The notes under the pieces were generated by a model. The model saw nothing but the letters and a program-made list of their open reading frames with translations, did not search any database and was not told where the DNA came from. From JACVRX01 sp963819885 (GTDB taxonomy: Bacteria > Actinomycetota > Actinomycetes > Jiangellales > Jiangellaceae), in assembly GCA_963819885.1 (NCBI GenBank), contig CAWFXV010000030.1, forward strand, positions 310,001 to 374,000: DNA of 64,000 nucleotides, in the 5' to 3' direction. Of the stretch, positions 28,034-35,401 are shown in pieces. Positions within the stretch are counted from its first letter, which is position 1. Each line of letters opens with the position of its first letter. The translations under genes and the position numbers were made by a program.

Positions 28034-29218
28034 TCAAGGCCGCGGCACACGCAGAATCAGGGCGTCGCCCTGGCCGCCTCCACCACACAGGGCAGCGGCT
28101 CCGGTTCCGCCGCCACGGCGGCGGAGCTCGAGTGCGACATGCAGGACCAGCCGTGCTCCGGACATCCCGATCGGGTGCCCCACGGCGATGGCTCCGCCAT
28201 TGACGTTGACCCGCTCCTCGTCGACGCCGAGCTCGCGCGTGCTCGCGATTCCGACCGCCGCGAACGCCTCGTTGATCTCGATCACGTCCAGCGCGGATGG
28301 TTCGATACCGTCCTTGGCGCACGCAGCCCGGATGGCGGCCGCGGGCTGGCTCTGCAAGGTGGAGTCCGGCCCGGCTACCACGCCGTGGGCACCGATCTCG
28401 GCCAGCCAGGACAGACCCAACTCCTCGGCCTTCGACGTGCTCATGACCACCACCGCGCACGCGCCGTCGGAGATCTGCGACGCCGACCCGGCCGTGATCG
28501 TGCCGAGCTTGTCGAACGCGGGACGCAATTTCGCCAGCGACTCCACCGTGGTGTCCGGGCGGATGCCCTCGTCCTCGGCGAAGAGCACCGGGTCTCCGCT
28601 GCGCTGCGGGATCTCGATCGGCACGACCTCGTCGTCGAACACACCGTTCTTCCAGCCGGCCGCCGCTCGCTGGTGGGAGCGCGCACTGAACTCGTCCTGC
28701 TCTGCACGCGACAGTCCGAGTCCAGCCGAGTTGCTGCCGTCGGTGAGGGCCCCCATCGGCTGGCCGGTGAAGATGTCCCAGAGGCCGTCGTAGGCCAGGT
28801 GATCGGTCAGCGTGGCGTCGCCGTACTTGAACCCCTCCCTCGACCCGGTGAGCAGATGCGGTGCCTGGGTCATGGACTCCATTCCACCGGCGACAACGAC
28901 GTCGAACTCGCCTGCCCGAATCAGCTGGTCGGCCAACGCGATCGCGTCGAGTCCGGACAGGCATACCTTGTTCACGGTCAGTGCCGGAACCGTCATCGGG
29001 ATGCCCGCCTTCGCCGCAGCCTGCCGGGCGGGGATCTGCCCGGCGCCCGCTTGCAGCACCTGGCCCATGATCACGTAGTCGATCTGGTCGGGCGAGACGC
29101 CGGCCTTCTCCAGCGCGGCCTTGATCGCGAAACCGCCGAGGTCGGTGGCGGAGAAGCCCTTCAACGAACCCAGCAGCCGCCCGATCGGAGTTCGGGCTCC
29201 GGCGACGATGACCGACAT
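28034..29218 (-). CDS. Acetyl-CoA C-acetyltransferase (thiolase)
   Basis: Condenses or cleaves (acetoacetyl-)acyl-CoA. The acyl-enzyme Cys is in VNKVCLSGLDAI at about residue 88, the catalytic His in NGGAIAVGHPIGMSG, and the second Cys in AALCGGGGQGDA. The N-terminus TPIGRLLGSLKGFSATDLGG is typical of biosynthetic-type thiolases. Length 394. It heads a thiolase-meaB pair, with the divergent adenosyltransferase gene 55 bases away. In actinomycetes this cluster links short-chain acyl-CoA pools with B12 mutases. Confidence 0.93.
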   Translation of the reverse strand: MSVIVAGARTPIGRLLGSLKGFSATDLGGFAIKAALEKAGVSPDQIDYVIMGQVLQAGAGQIPARQAAAKAGIPMTVPALTVNKVCLSGLDAIALADQLIRAGEFDVVVAGGMESMTQAPHLLTGSREGFKYGDATLTDHLAYDGLWDIFTGQPMGALTDGSNSAGLGLSRAEQDEFSARSHQRAAAGWKNGVFDDEVVPIEIPQRSGDPVLFAEDEGIRPDTTVESLAKLRPAFDKLGTITAGSASQISDGACAVVVMSTSKAEELGLSWLAEIGAHGVVAGPDSTLQSQPAAAIRAACAKDGIEPSALDVIEINEAFAAVGIASTRELGVDEERVNVNGGAIAVGHPIGMSGARLVLHVALELRRRGGGTGAAALCGGGGQGDALILRVPRP

Positions 29219-29273
29219 GGCGACCTCCCAGGAGTCTCCTTGTCACGATACGGGTGCATGCGAGAGTGGCCCA

Positions 29274-29813
29274 GTGAAGGTCTACACACGCCGCGGCGAC
29301 GACGGCACCACCGGCCTGCTGTACGGCGGCCGGGTGGCGAAGGACTCCCCGGCCCCCACCGCGTATGGCTCGGTCGACGAGGCCCAGGCGTTCATCGGGC
29401 TGGCCCGGGCACAGGCCGAACGTGGGAGTGAGCTGGACACTCTGCTCGTCGCCGTCGAGCGCGACCTCTGGGTCTTGATGGCCGAACTCGCCACCAACCC
29501 CGAGCGTCGACAACGGGGGAAGCCGGGCCAGTCCCTCGTGACGGCCGAGATGGTGACGGCACTGGAGACGCGCATCGACGACGTCATGGGGCGCTTCGAT
29601 CCGCCCACCGACTTCGTGGTGCCGGGCGCCAACCCGGTCTGCGCAGCTCTGGACGTGGCCCGGACGGTCGTACGCCGGGCGGAGCGGGTGGTGCTGTCGA
29701 CCGCCGTCGAGGGTTCGCAGGTCGTGCCGTACCTGAATCGCTGCTCGGACCTGCTGTGGGCGCTGGCTCGGTGGCAGGAGGGAACGTCGCTGCTCGCCAA
29801 GGAGGTCGAATAG
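29274..29813 (+). CDS. Cob(I)alamin adenosyltransferase, PduO type
   Basis: Makes adenosylcobalamin from ATP and cob(I)alamin. The ATP-binding N-terminus VYTRRGDDGTTGLLYGG is diagnostic; later YGSVDEAQAFIGLARA and the C-terminal RCSDLLWALAR match PduO-type enzymes. The GTG at 29274 puts this motif at the N-terminus (179 residues); the frame extends upstream over the thiolase promoter without family similarity. It supplies the cofactor for the mutase system around it. Confidence 0.93.
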   Translation: MKVYTRRGDDGTTGLLYGGRVAKDSPAPTAYGSVDEAQAFIGLARAQAERGSELDTLLVAVERDLWVLMAELATNPERRQRGKPGQSLVTAEMVTALETRIDDVMGRFDPPTDFVVPGANPVCAALDVARTVVRRAERVVLSTAVEGSQVVPYLNRCSDLLWALARWQEGTSLLAKEVE

Positions 29814-29829
29814 CGCCTCCTACGACTTC

Positions 29830-30291
29830 TCATCCCGCCCCGCCGGCAAGCTCACCGTCGACCTTCGCGCGAGGGGGTTCGAGCAGCTCGACCAGGACGC
29901 CCCCGGCGTCTTTGGGATGGATGAAGTTGACCCGCGCACCCGCAGTGCCGCGGCGAGGCAGGTCGTAGAGCAGCCGGATCCCTCGCTCCCGCAAGACGTC
30001 TGTCACGGACTCGATATCGTCGACTCGGTATGCGAGCTGCTGGATGCCCGGCCCGCGGCGGTCGAGGAACCGTCCGATAGTCGAGTCCGGGGACAGCGGT
30101 GCGAGCAGCTGCAGCTGAACGGCCGACGCGTCCTCGCCCACTTGCAGCATCGCCTCGCGCACACCCATCTCCTCGTTGACCTCCTCGTGGACGGCCTGCA
30201 TGCCGAACATCCGGGCGTACCAGGCGATCGCGTCGTCGAGGTCGGCGACGGCGATGCCGACGTGGTCGACGGCCGAGAACAACGGGGTCAT
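29830..30291 (-). CDS. mce: Methylmalonyl-CoA epimerase
   Basis: A VOC-fold enzyme interconverting (R)- and (S)-methylmalonyl-CoA. The first metal His is in VDHVGIAVADLDDAI, the second in the region LDRRGPGIQQLAYRVDDIE (family: GxxxHHxAF; here the His pair is replaced by QQLAYR), and the terminal metal Glu in GGVLVELLEPP. I chose the ATG at 30291 (153 residues); an ATG at 30318 would add nine residues. One expected metal His appears as Gln, which is unusual and worth an alignment. The context (meaB, thiolase, adenosyltransferase) supports the call. Confidence 0.82.
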   Translation of the reverse strand: MTPLFSAVDHVGIAVADLDDAIAWYARMFGMQAVHEEVNEEMGVREAMLQVGEDASAVQLQLLAPLSPDSTIGRFLDRRGPGIQQLAYRVDDIESVTDVLRERGIRLLYDLPRRGTAGARVNFIHPKDAGGVLVELLEPPRAKVDGELAGGAG

Positions 30292-30448
30292 GCCGGCCAG
30301 ATTAAAGGCGGATGTCATCCGGCGGGACCAGTCCACACCACGGCGGAGACGGGAGTACGCTGCCTACCGCCTCCAGGTGGCTTGGTGTCCGGGACGGGGA
30401 GACTCAAGCAGCGCACCGGGGGGGTTCGACACCCCGATGAGGGAGATC

Positions 30449-31738
30449 ATGGACAAGGCACACAACACGTTGACCACCCAGGAGATGCCCGAGAACGGGC
30501 TGTCCATCTTCGACGGGTCGCCCACCGGCGGGTTCACAACGGTGGTGCGAGGCTTCGACCGCGTCCAGGTCGAGCAGCACGTCCGTCAGCTCGAGGCAGC
30601 GCTGAGCCAGCAGCGGGTCAGAACGCAGGAGCTGGACAAACAGATCGTGCGGCTGCGCCAGGAGCTGGCGCAGGCCACGACGTCGTTGCGCGAGGTCGAG
30701 CAGCCGTCCTACTCCGGGCTCGGCGCGCGGATCGAGCACTTGCTCCGGCTGGCCGAGGAGCAGGCGACCGAGCTGATCGCCCAGGCCGAGTCTGAGGCAG
30801 CCGAGATGCGGGCCGTGGCCCGGGTGGACGCGGCAGAAATGCGCGCCGGCGCCGAACACGACGCCGAAGAGGCGCGATCCAGCGCCAAGCGGCAGGCCGA
30901 CGAGCTGATCGACGTCGCGCGGACGGAGGCCGAGGAAGCCCGCTCGGCGGCGCAGCGCGAAACGACCAGCCTGGTCGATGCAGCGCAACGTGAAGCCGCC
31001 GCGGTCCGCGCCGCCATCGAGCACGACGCCGCAGAGAAGCGGGCCACTGCCGAGCGCGACCTGACCAGGTTCCGTACCGCAGCTGAGCGCGAGGTCACCG
31101 ACATGCGGGCCACCGCCCGGCGTGAGGTGGAGGAACTGCGGGGTAATGCCAAGCGGGACATCGAACAGATGCGCGCCGAGGCCGAAGCTCGGCTGGACGA
31201 AGTGCGCACCCGGGCGGACAAGGAGCTCACCGAACTCGAGCTCGCCCTCGCCGCGAAACGGGAGCACGCCGAGCGCGAAGACACCGAGCGCCACGAGATC
31301 GCCATTTCGGAAACTCAGAAGCTGGTGACCGAAGCGGAGGCCCGGGCGGCCGACGCCGACAAGCGAGCCAAGTCGGCGCACGATCGTGCCGAGCAGGTCC
31401 GGCGGGAGGCCGACGAGCAGGCCAAGGCACTGGTCTCCGGCGCCCGGCGAAACGCCGACCAGCTCGTCGCCGAGGCCAAGGCCCACGCCGACATGCTGCT
31501 GGGCGAGTCGAAGTCGGAGGCAGTCCGCATCCAGACCACCGCGAGGCGGGAGGTGGCCGATCTCACCCGCCAGCGGGACAGCATCACCGGTCACCTCACA
31601 CAGCTGCGGACCCTGCTGGGGGCGATGAGCGTTCCCGGCGTGGACAGCAGTCCCGCACAGGCCGCCGTGGAGGCCGGGCAGGCTGACGACGACGTCATCG
31701 ACGGCGAGGTCGTGGAGGACACGCCAGCGGAGAAGTGA
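30449..31738 (+). CDS. DivIVA-domain coiled-coil protein (Wag31/Scy-like)
   Basis: Residues about 25-80 are DivIVA-like (FTTVVRGFDRVQVEQHVRQLEAALSQQ), followed by about 300 residues of almost uninterrupted coiled coil rich in Ala, Glu, Arg and Asp (repeating AE-REV/RATAERD patterns), then an acidic disordered tail. DivIVA-family proteins mark negatively curved membrane at poles and septa and organise polar growth in actinomycetes. The ATG at 30449 has a GAGGGA site four bases upstream (429 residues); an ATG at 30437 is less well placed. It stands alone as a transcription unit. It is longer than Wag31 and closer in build to Streptomyces Scy/FilP-type scaffold proteins; the exact role is open. 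Confidence 0.82.
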   Translation: MDKAHNTLTTQEMPENGLSIFDGSPTGGFTTVVRGFDRVQVEQHVRQLEAALSQQRVRTQELDKQIVRLRQELAQATTSLREVEQPSYSGLGARIEHLLRLAEEQATELIAQAESEAAEMRAVARVDAAEMRAGAEHDAEEARSSAKRQADELIDVARTEAEEARSAAQRETTSLVDAAQREAAAVRAAIEHDAAEKRATAERDLTRFRTAAEREVTDMRATARREVEELRGNAKRDIEQMRAEAEARLDEVRTRADKELTELELALAAKREHAEREDTERHEIAISETQKLVTEAEARAADADKRAKSAHDRAEQVRREADEQAKALVSGARRNADQLVAEAKAHADMLLGESKSEAVRIQTTARREVADLTRQRDSITGHLTQLRTLLGAMSVPGVDSSPAQAAVEAGQADDDVIDGEVVEDTPAEK

Positions 31739-31741
31739 GCG

Positions 31742-32029
31742 TCACCGGCGGCGGTCTCGTGCCCGCCAGCAGCCGGTGTGCCAGTGCCGCCGCTCGCCCG
31801 TCCCGCCGCCGGACAGTGTCGTGCCGTCGACCGGCCATGCCACCACATGCGGGGTCACGGGTGGGATCGGCTGATCACAGCCCGGGCAGCGGTACGGCTT
31901 GGTGGCCGCGCTGCCGGTGAGCCGGCGTACCACCCACTCACCGTCCGGCCAGGATTCGATCTCTTCGTGGCCACCCAGCTGCGCCGAGTTCGACTTCGGC
32001 GGCCGGCGGGCGGGACGGCGGCGCGACAT
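31742..32029 (-). CDS. Conserved small zinc-ribbon-like protein (often named ATP/GTP-binding protein)
   Basis: 95 residues, with a basic N-terminus (MSRRRPARRPPKSN), then YRCPGCDQPIPPVTPHVVAWP and RRHWHTGCWRARD. The two Cys of CPGC plus His and Cys near the end form a plausible zinc site. Proteins of this type are widespread in actinomycetes, usually annotated 'ATP/GTP-binding' with no evidence. The ATG at 32029 is chosen; the longer open frame to 32167 would overlap the divergent FmdB gene. Confidence 0.75.
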   Translation of the reverse strand: MSRRRPARRPPKSNSAQLGGHEEIESWPDGEWVVRRLTGSAATKPYRCPGCDQPIPPVTPHVVAWPVDGTTLSGGGTGERRHWHTGCWRARDRRR

Positions 32030-32053
32030 ATCGGCATTGTCCCCGGCCGGCCC

Positions 32054-32059
32054 TATGCT
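32054..32059 (+). promoter_or_regulatory. -10 hexamer TATGCT before the FmdB-type gene
   Basis: TATGCT fits TANNNT and is followed by six bases and then the ATG at 32066. The spacing suggests a leaderless transcript, although the six bases (GAGGAC) could also act as a very close ribosome site. Confidence 0.4.
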
Positions 32060-32065
32060 GAGGAC

Positions 32066-32278
32066 ATGCCGAGGTATGACTTTCGGTGCCGCGCCTGCGG
32101 GGCGACCTTCGAGGTCTCGCGGCCGATGGCCGACGCGCGAGAGCCCGCCGTGTGCCCGCAGGGCCATGGCGACACGGTGAAACTGCTTTCTACGGTCGCG
32201 GTCACCGGCCGAGCGGTGGGCGCGACGGTGCAGCCGTCCTCCGGCGGCTGCTGCGGCGGGGCGTGCGGCTGCGGCTGA
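32066..32278 (+). CDS. FmdB-family zinc-ribbon protein
   Basis: A 70-residue protein opening MPRYDFRCRACGATFEVSRPM, the FmdB/CxxC_CxxC_SSSS fold, with CRAC and a later CPQGHGD in place of the second CXXC. It ends in a Cys/Gly cluster GGCCGGACGCG that may bind additional metal. FmdB was named as a putative regulator of formamidase, but no function is established for this family. Confidence 0.82.
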   Translation: MPRYDFRCRACGATFEVSRPMADAREPAVCPQGHGDTVKLLSTVAVTGRAVGATVQPSSGGCCGGACGCG

Positions 32279-32297
32279 GCTCAGGCTCGGCTCGAAG

Positions 32298-33872
32298 TCA
32301 CGTGTGATGGCGGAATCCGCGGCCGGTCTTGCGGCCCAAGTAACCCGCAGTGACCAGTTGCTCGAGCAGTGGCGCCGGGGCGAGGCCCGGTTCGCGGGAC
32401 TCCAGGTACAGGGCGCGCTGAACGGCCAACGCCACGTCCAGACCGACTTCGTCGAGCACCTCGAACGGGCCCATGGGCAGCCGGCAGCCCAGCTTCATCG
32501 CCGTATCGATGTCGTCGGCGCTGGCGTAATGCTCCTGAAGCATCTTGACCGCGTCGTTGAGGTAGGGGAACAACAACGCGTGGACGATGAGCCCGGCGCG
32601 GTCGGTGCACAGCACGGGATGCAGGCCGGCCTGACGGCAGAGGTCCTGCACGGTCGCGGCGACGTCATCGCCGGTCGAGACCGTTCGCACCACCTCGACC
32701 AGCGACCCGTCCGGCGCGCGATCGACCAGGTGCAGGCCCACCACGTTGGAGGGCCGGGACGTCGCTGCCGCGTACTCGATGACCGGGGTGGTCGACGTTG
32801 TCACCGCCAGGATGAGGTCGGCCGCGGCAAGCTCGTCCGATGGGTCGTCCCGGCCGGCGCGCAGAACCGCGAAGCCGGCAGCCGCGAGCACGGTGGCGAT
32901 CCGCATCGCCTCTTCACCGGATCCGACGACGCCGACAGTCCCTACCTCGCGAACTGATCCTGCGGGCTGCCCGGCGGGGGTCCGGTCGTCGTCCACGACC
33001 ACCGGCGAACCCGGCTCTTGGTAGGTGTAGAAGCCGCGCCCGGTCTTACGACCACACCTTCCCGCGGTCACCATCTGCCGCAGGATCGGCGTCGGCGCGT
33101 GCAGACGGTCGCGACCCTGCTCGTACATCGTGTCGAGGATCTCGTAGGCGGTGTCCAGACCGATCAGGTCGAGCAGCGCCAGCGGGCCCATCGGGTAGCC
33201 GCAGCCCAGCCGCACCGCGTCGTCGATGTCCTCGCGGCTTGCATAGCCAGTCTCGTACATCGCCGCCGCGTGGTTCAGGTAGCCGAACAGCAGCGTGTTG
33301 GCGATGAACCCGGCCCGGTCGCCACACACCACCGGCGCCTTGCCCAGCCGACGGGCCAGGGCCGTCACGTCGTCGACGACGGTCGGCTCGGTGACCACGG
33401 TGCGGACGACCTCGACAAGCTCCTGGATGGGCGCTGGATTGAAGAAGTGCATGCCGACAACTCGGCTCGGCCGTTCGGTCGCGACGCTGATCTCGGTGAC
33501 AGACAGGGAAGACGTGTTCGTGGCCAGGATCGCCTCCGGTCCGACGATCTTGTCCAGCCGGGCGAACAGCTCGCGCTTGAGGTCGAGGTGTTCCGGGACC
33601 GCCTCGACCACCAGCTCGCAGTCCTCGAGCGAGTTCAGATCCGTGCTGAAGGTCACGGCACCCATCAGGCGAGCTTGATCGGTCTCGGAGAGTTTCCCCT
33701 TACGCACCGCTCGTCCGGTCGAGTCCACGATGTGACCACGGCCTTGCTCGAGCGCAGCCCGGTCTCGTTCGACCGCAACGACCGCATGCCCGCTTCGAGC
33801 GAAGACCTCGGCGATGCCAGCGCCCATGGTGCCCAGGCCCACGACGCCGACGGTCGAGAACTCACCGGCCAT
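32298..33872 (-). CDS. 3-hydroxyacyl-CoA dehydrogenase, tandem-duplicated (3-hydroxybutyryl-CoA dehydrogenase-like)
   Basis: Oxidises 3-hydroxyacyl-CoA with NAD, or the reverse. The first half is complete: Rossmann VGLGTMGAGIAEVFARSGH, catalytic His in GMHFFNPAPIQELVEVV, and the C-terminal helical domain ending AGRCGRKTGRGFYTY. The second half repeats the whole plan from about residue 315 (VGVVGSGEEAMRIATVL, GLHLVDRAPDGSLVEVV, AGYLGRKTGRGF) but is degenerate: no GXGXXG and no NP after the His. Only the first copy is likely to be catalytic, with the second helping the dimer interface. Length 524. It lies 22 bases downstream of nucS. Confidence 0.9.
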   Translation of the reverse strand: MAGEFSTVGVVGLGTMGAGIAEVFARSGHAVVAVERDRAALEQGRGHIVDSTGRAVRKGKLSETDQARLMGAVTFSTDLNSLEDCELVVEAVPEHLDLKRELFARLDKIVGPEAILATNTSSLSVTEISVATERPSRVVGMHFFNPAPIQELVEVVRTVVTEPTVVDDVTALARRLGKAPVVCGDRAGFIANTLLFGYLNHAAAMYETGYASREDIDDAVRLGCGYPMGPLALLDLIGLDTAYEILDTMYEQGRDRLHAPTPILRQMVTAGRCGRKTGRGFYTYQEPGSPVVVDDDRTPAGQPAGSVREVGTVGVVGSGEEAMRIATVLAAAGFAVLRAGRDDPSDELAAADLILAVTTSTTPVIEYAAATSRPSNVVGLHLVDRAPDGSLVEVVRTVSTGDDVAATVQDLCRQAGLHPVLCTDRAGLIVHALLFPYLNDAVKMLQEHYASADDIDTAMKLGCRLPMGPFEVLDEVGLDVALAVQRALYLESREPGLAPAPLLEQLVTAGYLGRKTGRGFRHHT

Positions 33873-33894
33873 GCCGCGAGTCTGGCACGGATAT

Positions 33895-34554
33895 TCAGAA
33901 CAGCCGGGCGGCCGGGTCGTCCAGGCCGCGCAACGCGTCGTAGTCGACGATGAGGCAGGTGATGCCCCGGTCGGTTGCGAGAACCCGCGCTTGCGGCTTG
34001 ATCTCCTGGGCCGCGAACACGCCGCGAACAGGTGCTAGTAGTGGGTCGCGGTTCAACAGGTGCAGATATCGGCTCAGCTGCTCAACGCCGTCGATCTCGC
34101 CGCGCCGTTTGATCTCGACAGCAACCGCCGCTCCGAGCTCGTCCCGGCAGAGCAGGTCGACCGGGCCGATCGCGGTCGGGTACTCCCGGCGGATCAGTCG
34201 CCAGCCGGCACCCAAGGTCTCGACGTGGTCCGCGAGCAGCTCCTGCAGGTGCGCCTCCACGCCGTCTTTCACCAGGCCGGGATCGGTGCCGAGCTCGTGC
34301 GAGCTGTCGAGCAGCACTTCGTCGAGCGTGATCACCAACCGTTCACCGGCCGGGTTGGCAACCGTCCACAACCCGTCGGTTTCCTCCAATCGGCACGGCG
34401 GGCTCATCCAGTTCAGCGGCTTGTAGGCACGGTCATCGGCGTGAATCGACACCGATCCGTCCGCCTTGACCAGGATCAGCCGGATCGCCATCGGCAGGTG
34501 GGCCGTCAGCCGGCCGACATAGTCGACTTGGCAACGCGCGATGACCAGGCGCAC
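33895..34554 (-). CDS. nucS: Endonuclease NucS (EndoMS), mismatch repair
   Basis: A mismatch-specific double-strand endonuclease that replaces MutSL in actinobacteria. The N-terminal DNA-binding half (MRLVIARCQVDYVGRLTAHLP, SVSIHADDRAYKPLNWM) and the C-terminal PD-(D/E)XK nuclease (DLLCRDELGAAVAVEIKRRGEIDGVEQLSRYL: D, then E-x-K) are intact. The C-terminus ends ARLF, close to the beta-clamp-binding end seen in the family. GTG start, 219 residues. Its presence with DnaE2/ImuB in the window fits an actinobacterial repair set. Confidence 0.95.
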   Translation of the reverse strand: MRLVIARCQVDYVGRLTAHLPMAIRLILVKADGSVSIHADDRAYKPLNWMSPPCRLEETDGLWTVANPAGERLVITLDEVLLDSSHELGTDPGLVKDGVEAHLQELLADHVETLGAGWRLIRREYPTAIGPVDLLCRDELGAAVAVEIKRRGEIDGVEQLSRYLHLLNRDPLLAPVRGVFAAQEIKPQARVLATDRGITCLIVDYDALRGLDDPAARLF

Positions 34555-34663
34555 GCCCAGCGACGTTACCGGCTCGGCTGAACGCAGCCACCGTGCCTGT
34601 CGTACCCACTATCGAACGTGCGGCTCATTCCCGAGCCGCGCCGGATCACACGGGGGTACCGCA

Positions 34664-35361
34664 ATGACACGCACGATCCGACGAGCGCTCACCGGCGCCG
34701 TCGCCCTTGGCGTGGCGGGGGCGCTCAGCGCTGATCGGCGATCGACATCGGACAGGACAAGCTCTACGGCGTCGGCAATGCCGGAGGCGTCTACACGCTC
34801 TCGTCGTCGGACGCGTCGGCGAGCAAGGTCAGCCAGCTGACCATGCCGCTGTCCGGCATGTTCTTCGGGGTCGACTTCAACCCGGCAGCCGACCGGTTGC
34901 GCGTGGTCAGTGACAACGGGCAGAACCTGCGCCACGACGTGAACCCCGGCGGCGTCACCGCGGCCGATACGACGCTCACGTTCCCACCCGCCACCACCGC
35001 GGCAGTGGGCGTGGCTGCAGCCGCCTACACCAACAACGACCTCGATGCCCGGACCGGAACCACCCTGTTCGACATCGACGCGATGATGGACCGCGTCGCG
35101 ATCCAGTCGCCGGCAAACTCCGGCCAGCTGGTCCCGACGGGGAGCCTGGGCATGGACGCGGGGCCGAACGCCGGTGCCGATATCTACAGCACCGTGCGCA
35201 GCGGCGTGACCGTCGACAACCAAGCCCTGGCAGCCGTGCAGGTCGCCGGAGGCTACCGGCTGGTCGAGATCGACCCGCTCACCGGCACGGCCCGCGACCA
35301 GGGTGCGTTCCCGTCCCGCTCGCAGGTCACCGACATCGCCATCCAGCTCAACCAGCGCTGA
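34664..35361 (+). pseudogene. DUF4394 secreted protein, internally deleted and frameshifted
   Basis: The reading frame from the ATG at 34664 gives a signal-peptide-like start (MTRTIRRALTGAVALGVAGALSA). From 34735 a different frame encodes the bulk of a DUF4394 domain: DKLYGVGNAGGVYTL, GMFFGVDFNPAADRLRVVSDNGQNLRHDVN, AYTNNDLDARTGTTLFDID, QVTDIAIQLNQ. The first part of the domain (about 50-60 residues, usually around LTADQRLVTF) is missing, and a TGA at 34732 closes the domain frame upstream. So a deletion removed the segment between signal and domain and also broke the frame. Translation could restart at the ATG at 34843, but the product would be cytosolic and truncated. The parent family is a secreted beta-propeller-like repeat of unknown role. 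Confidence 0.75.
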
Positions 35362-35401
35362 ACCTGCGCTGACCGAATCGCCCGTGTCATACCCCGTCGA
35401 T

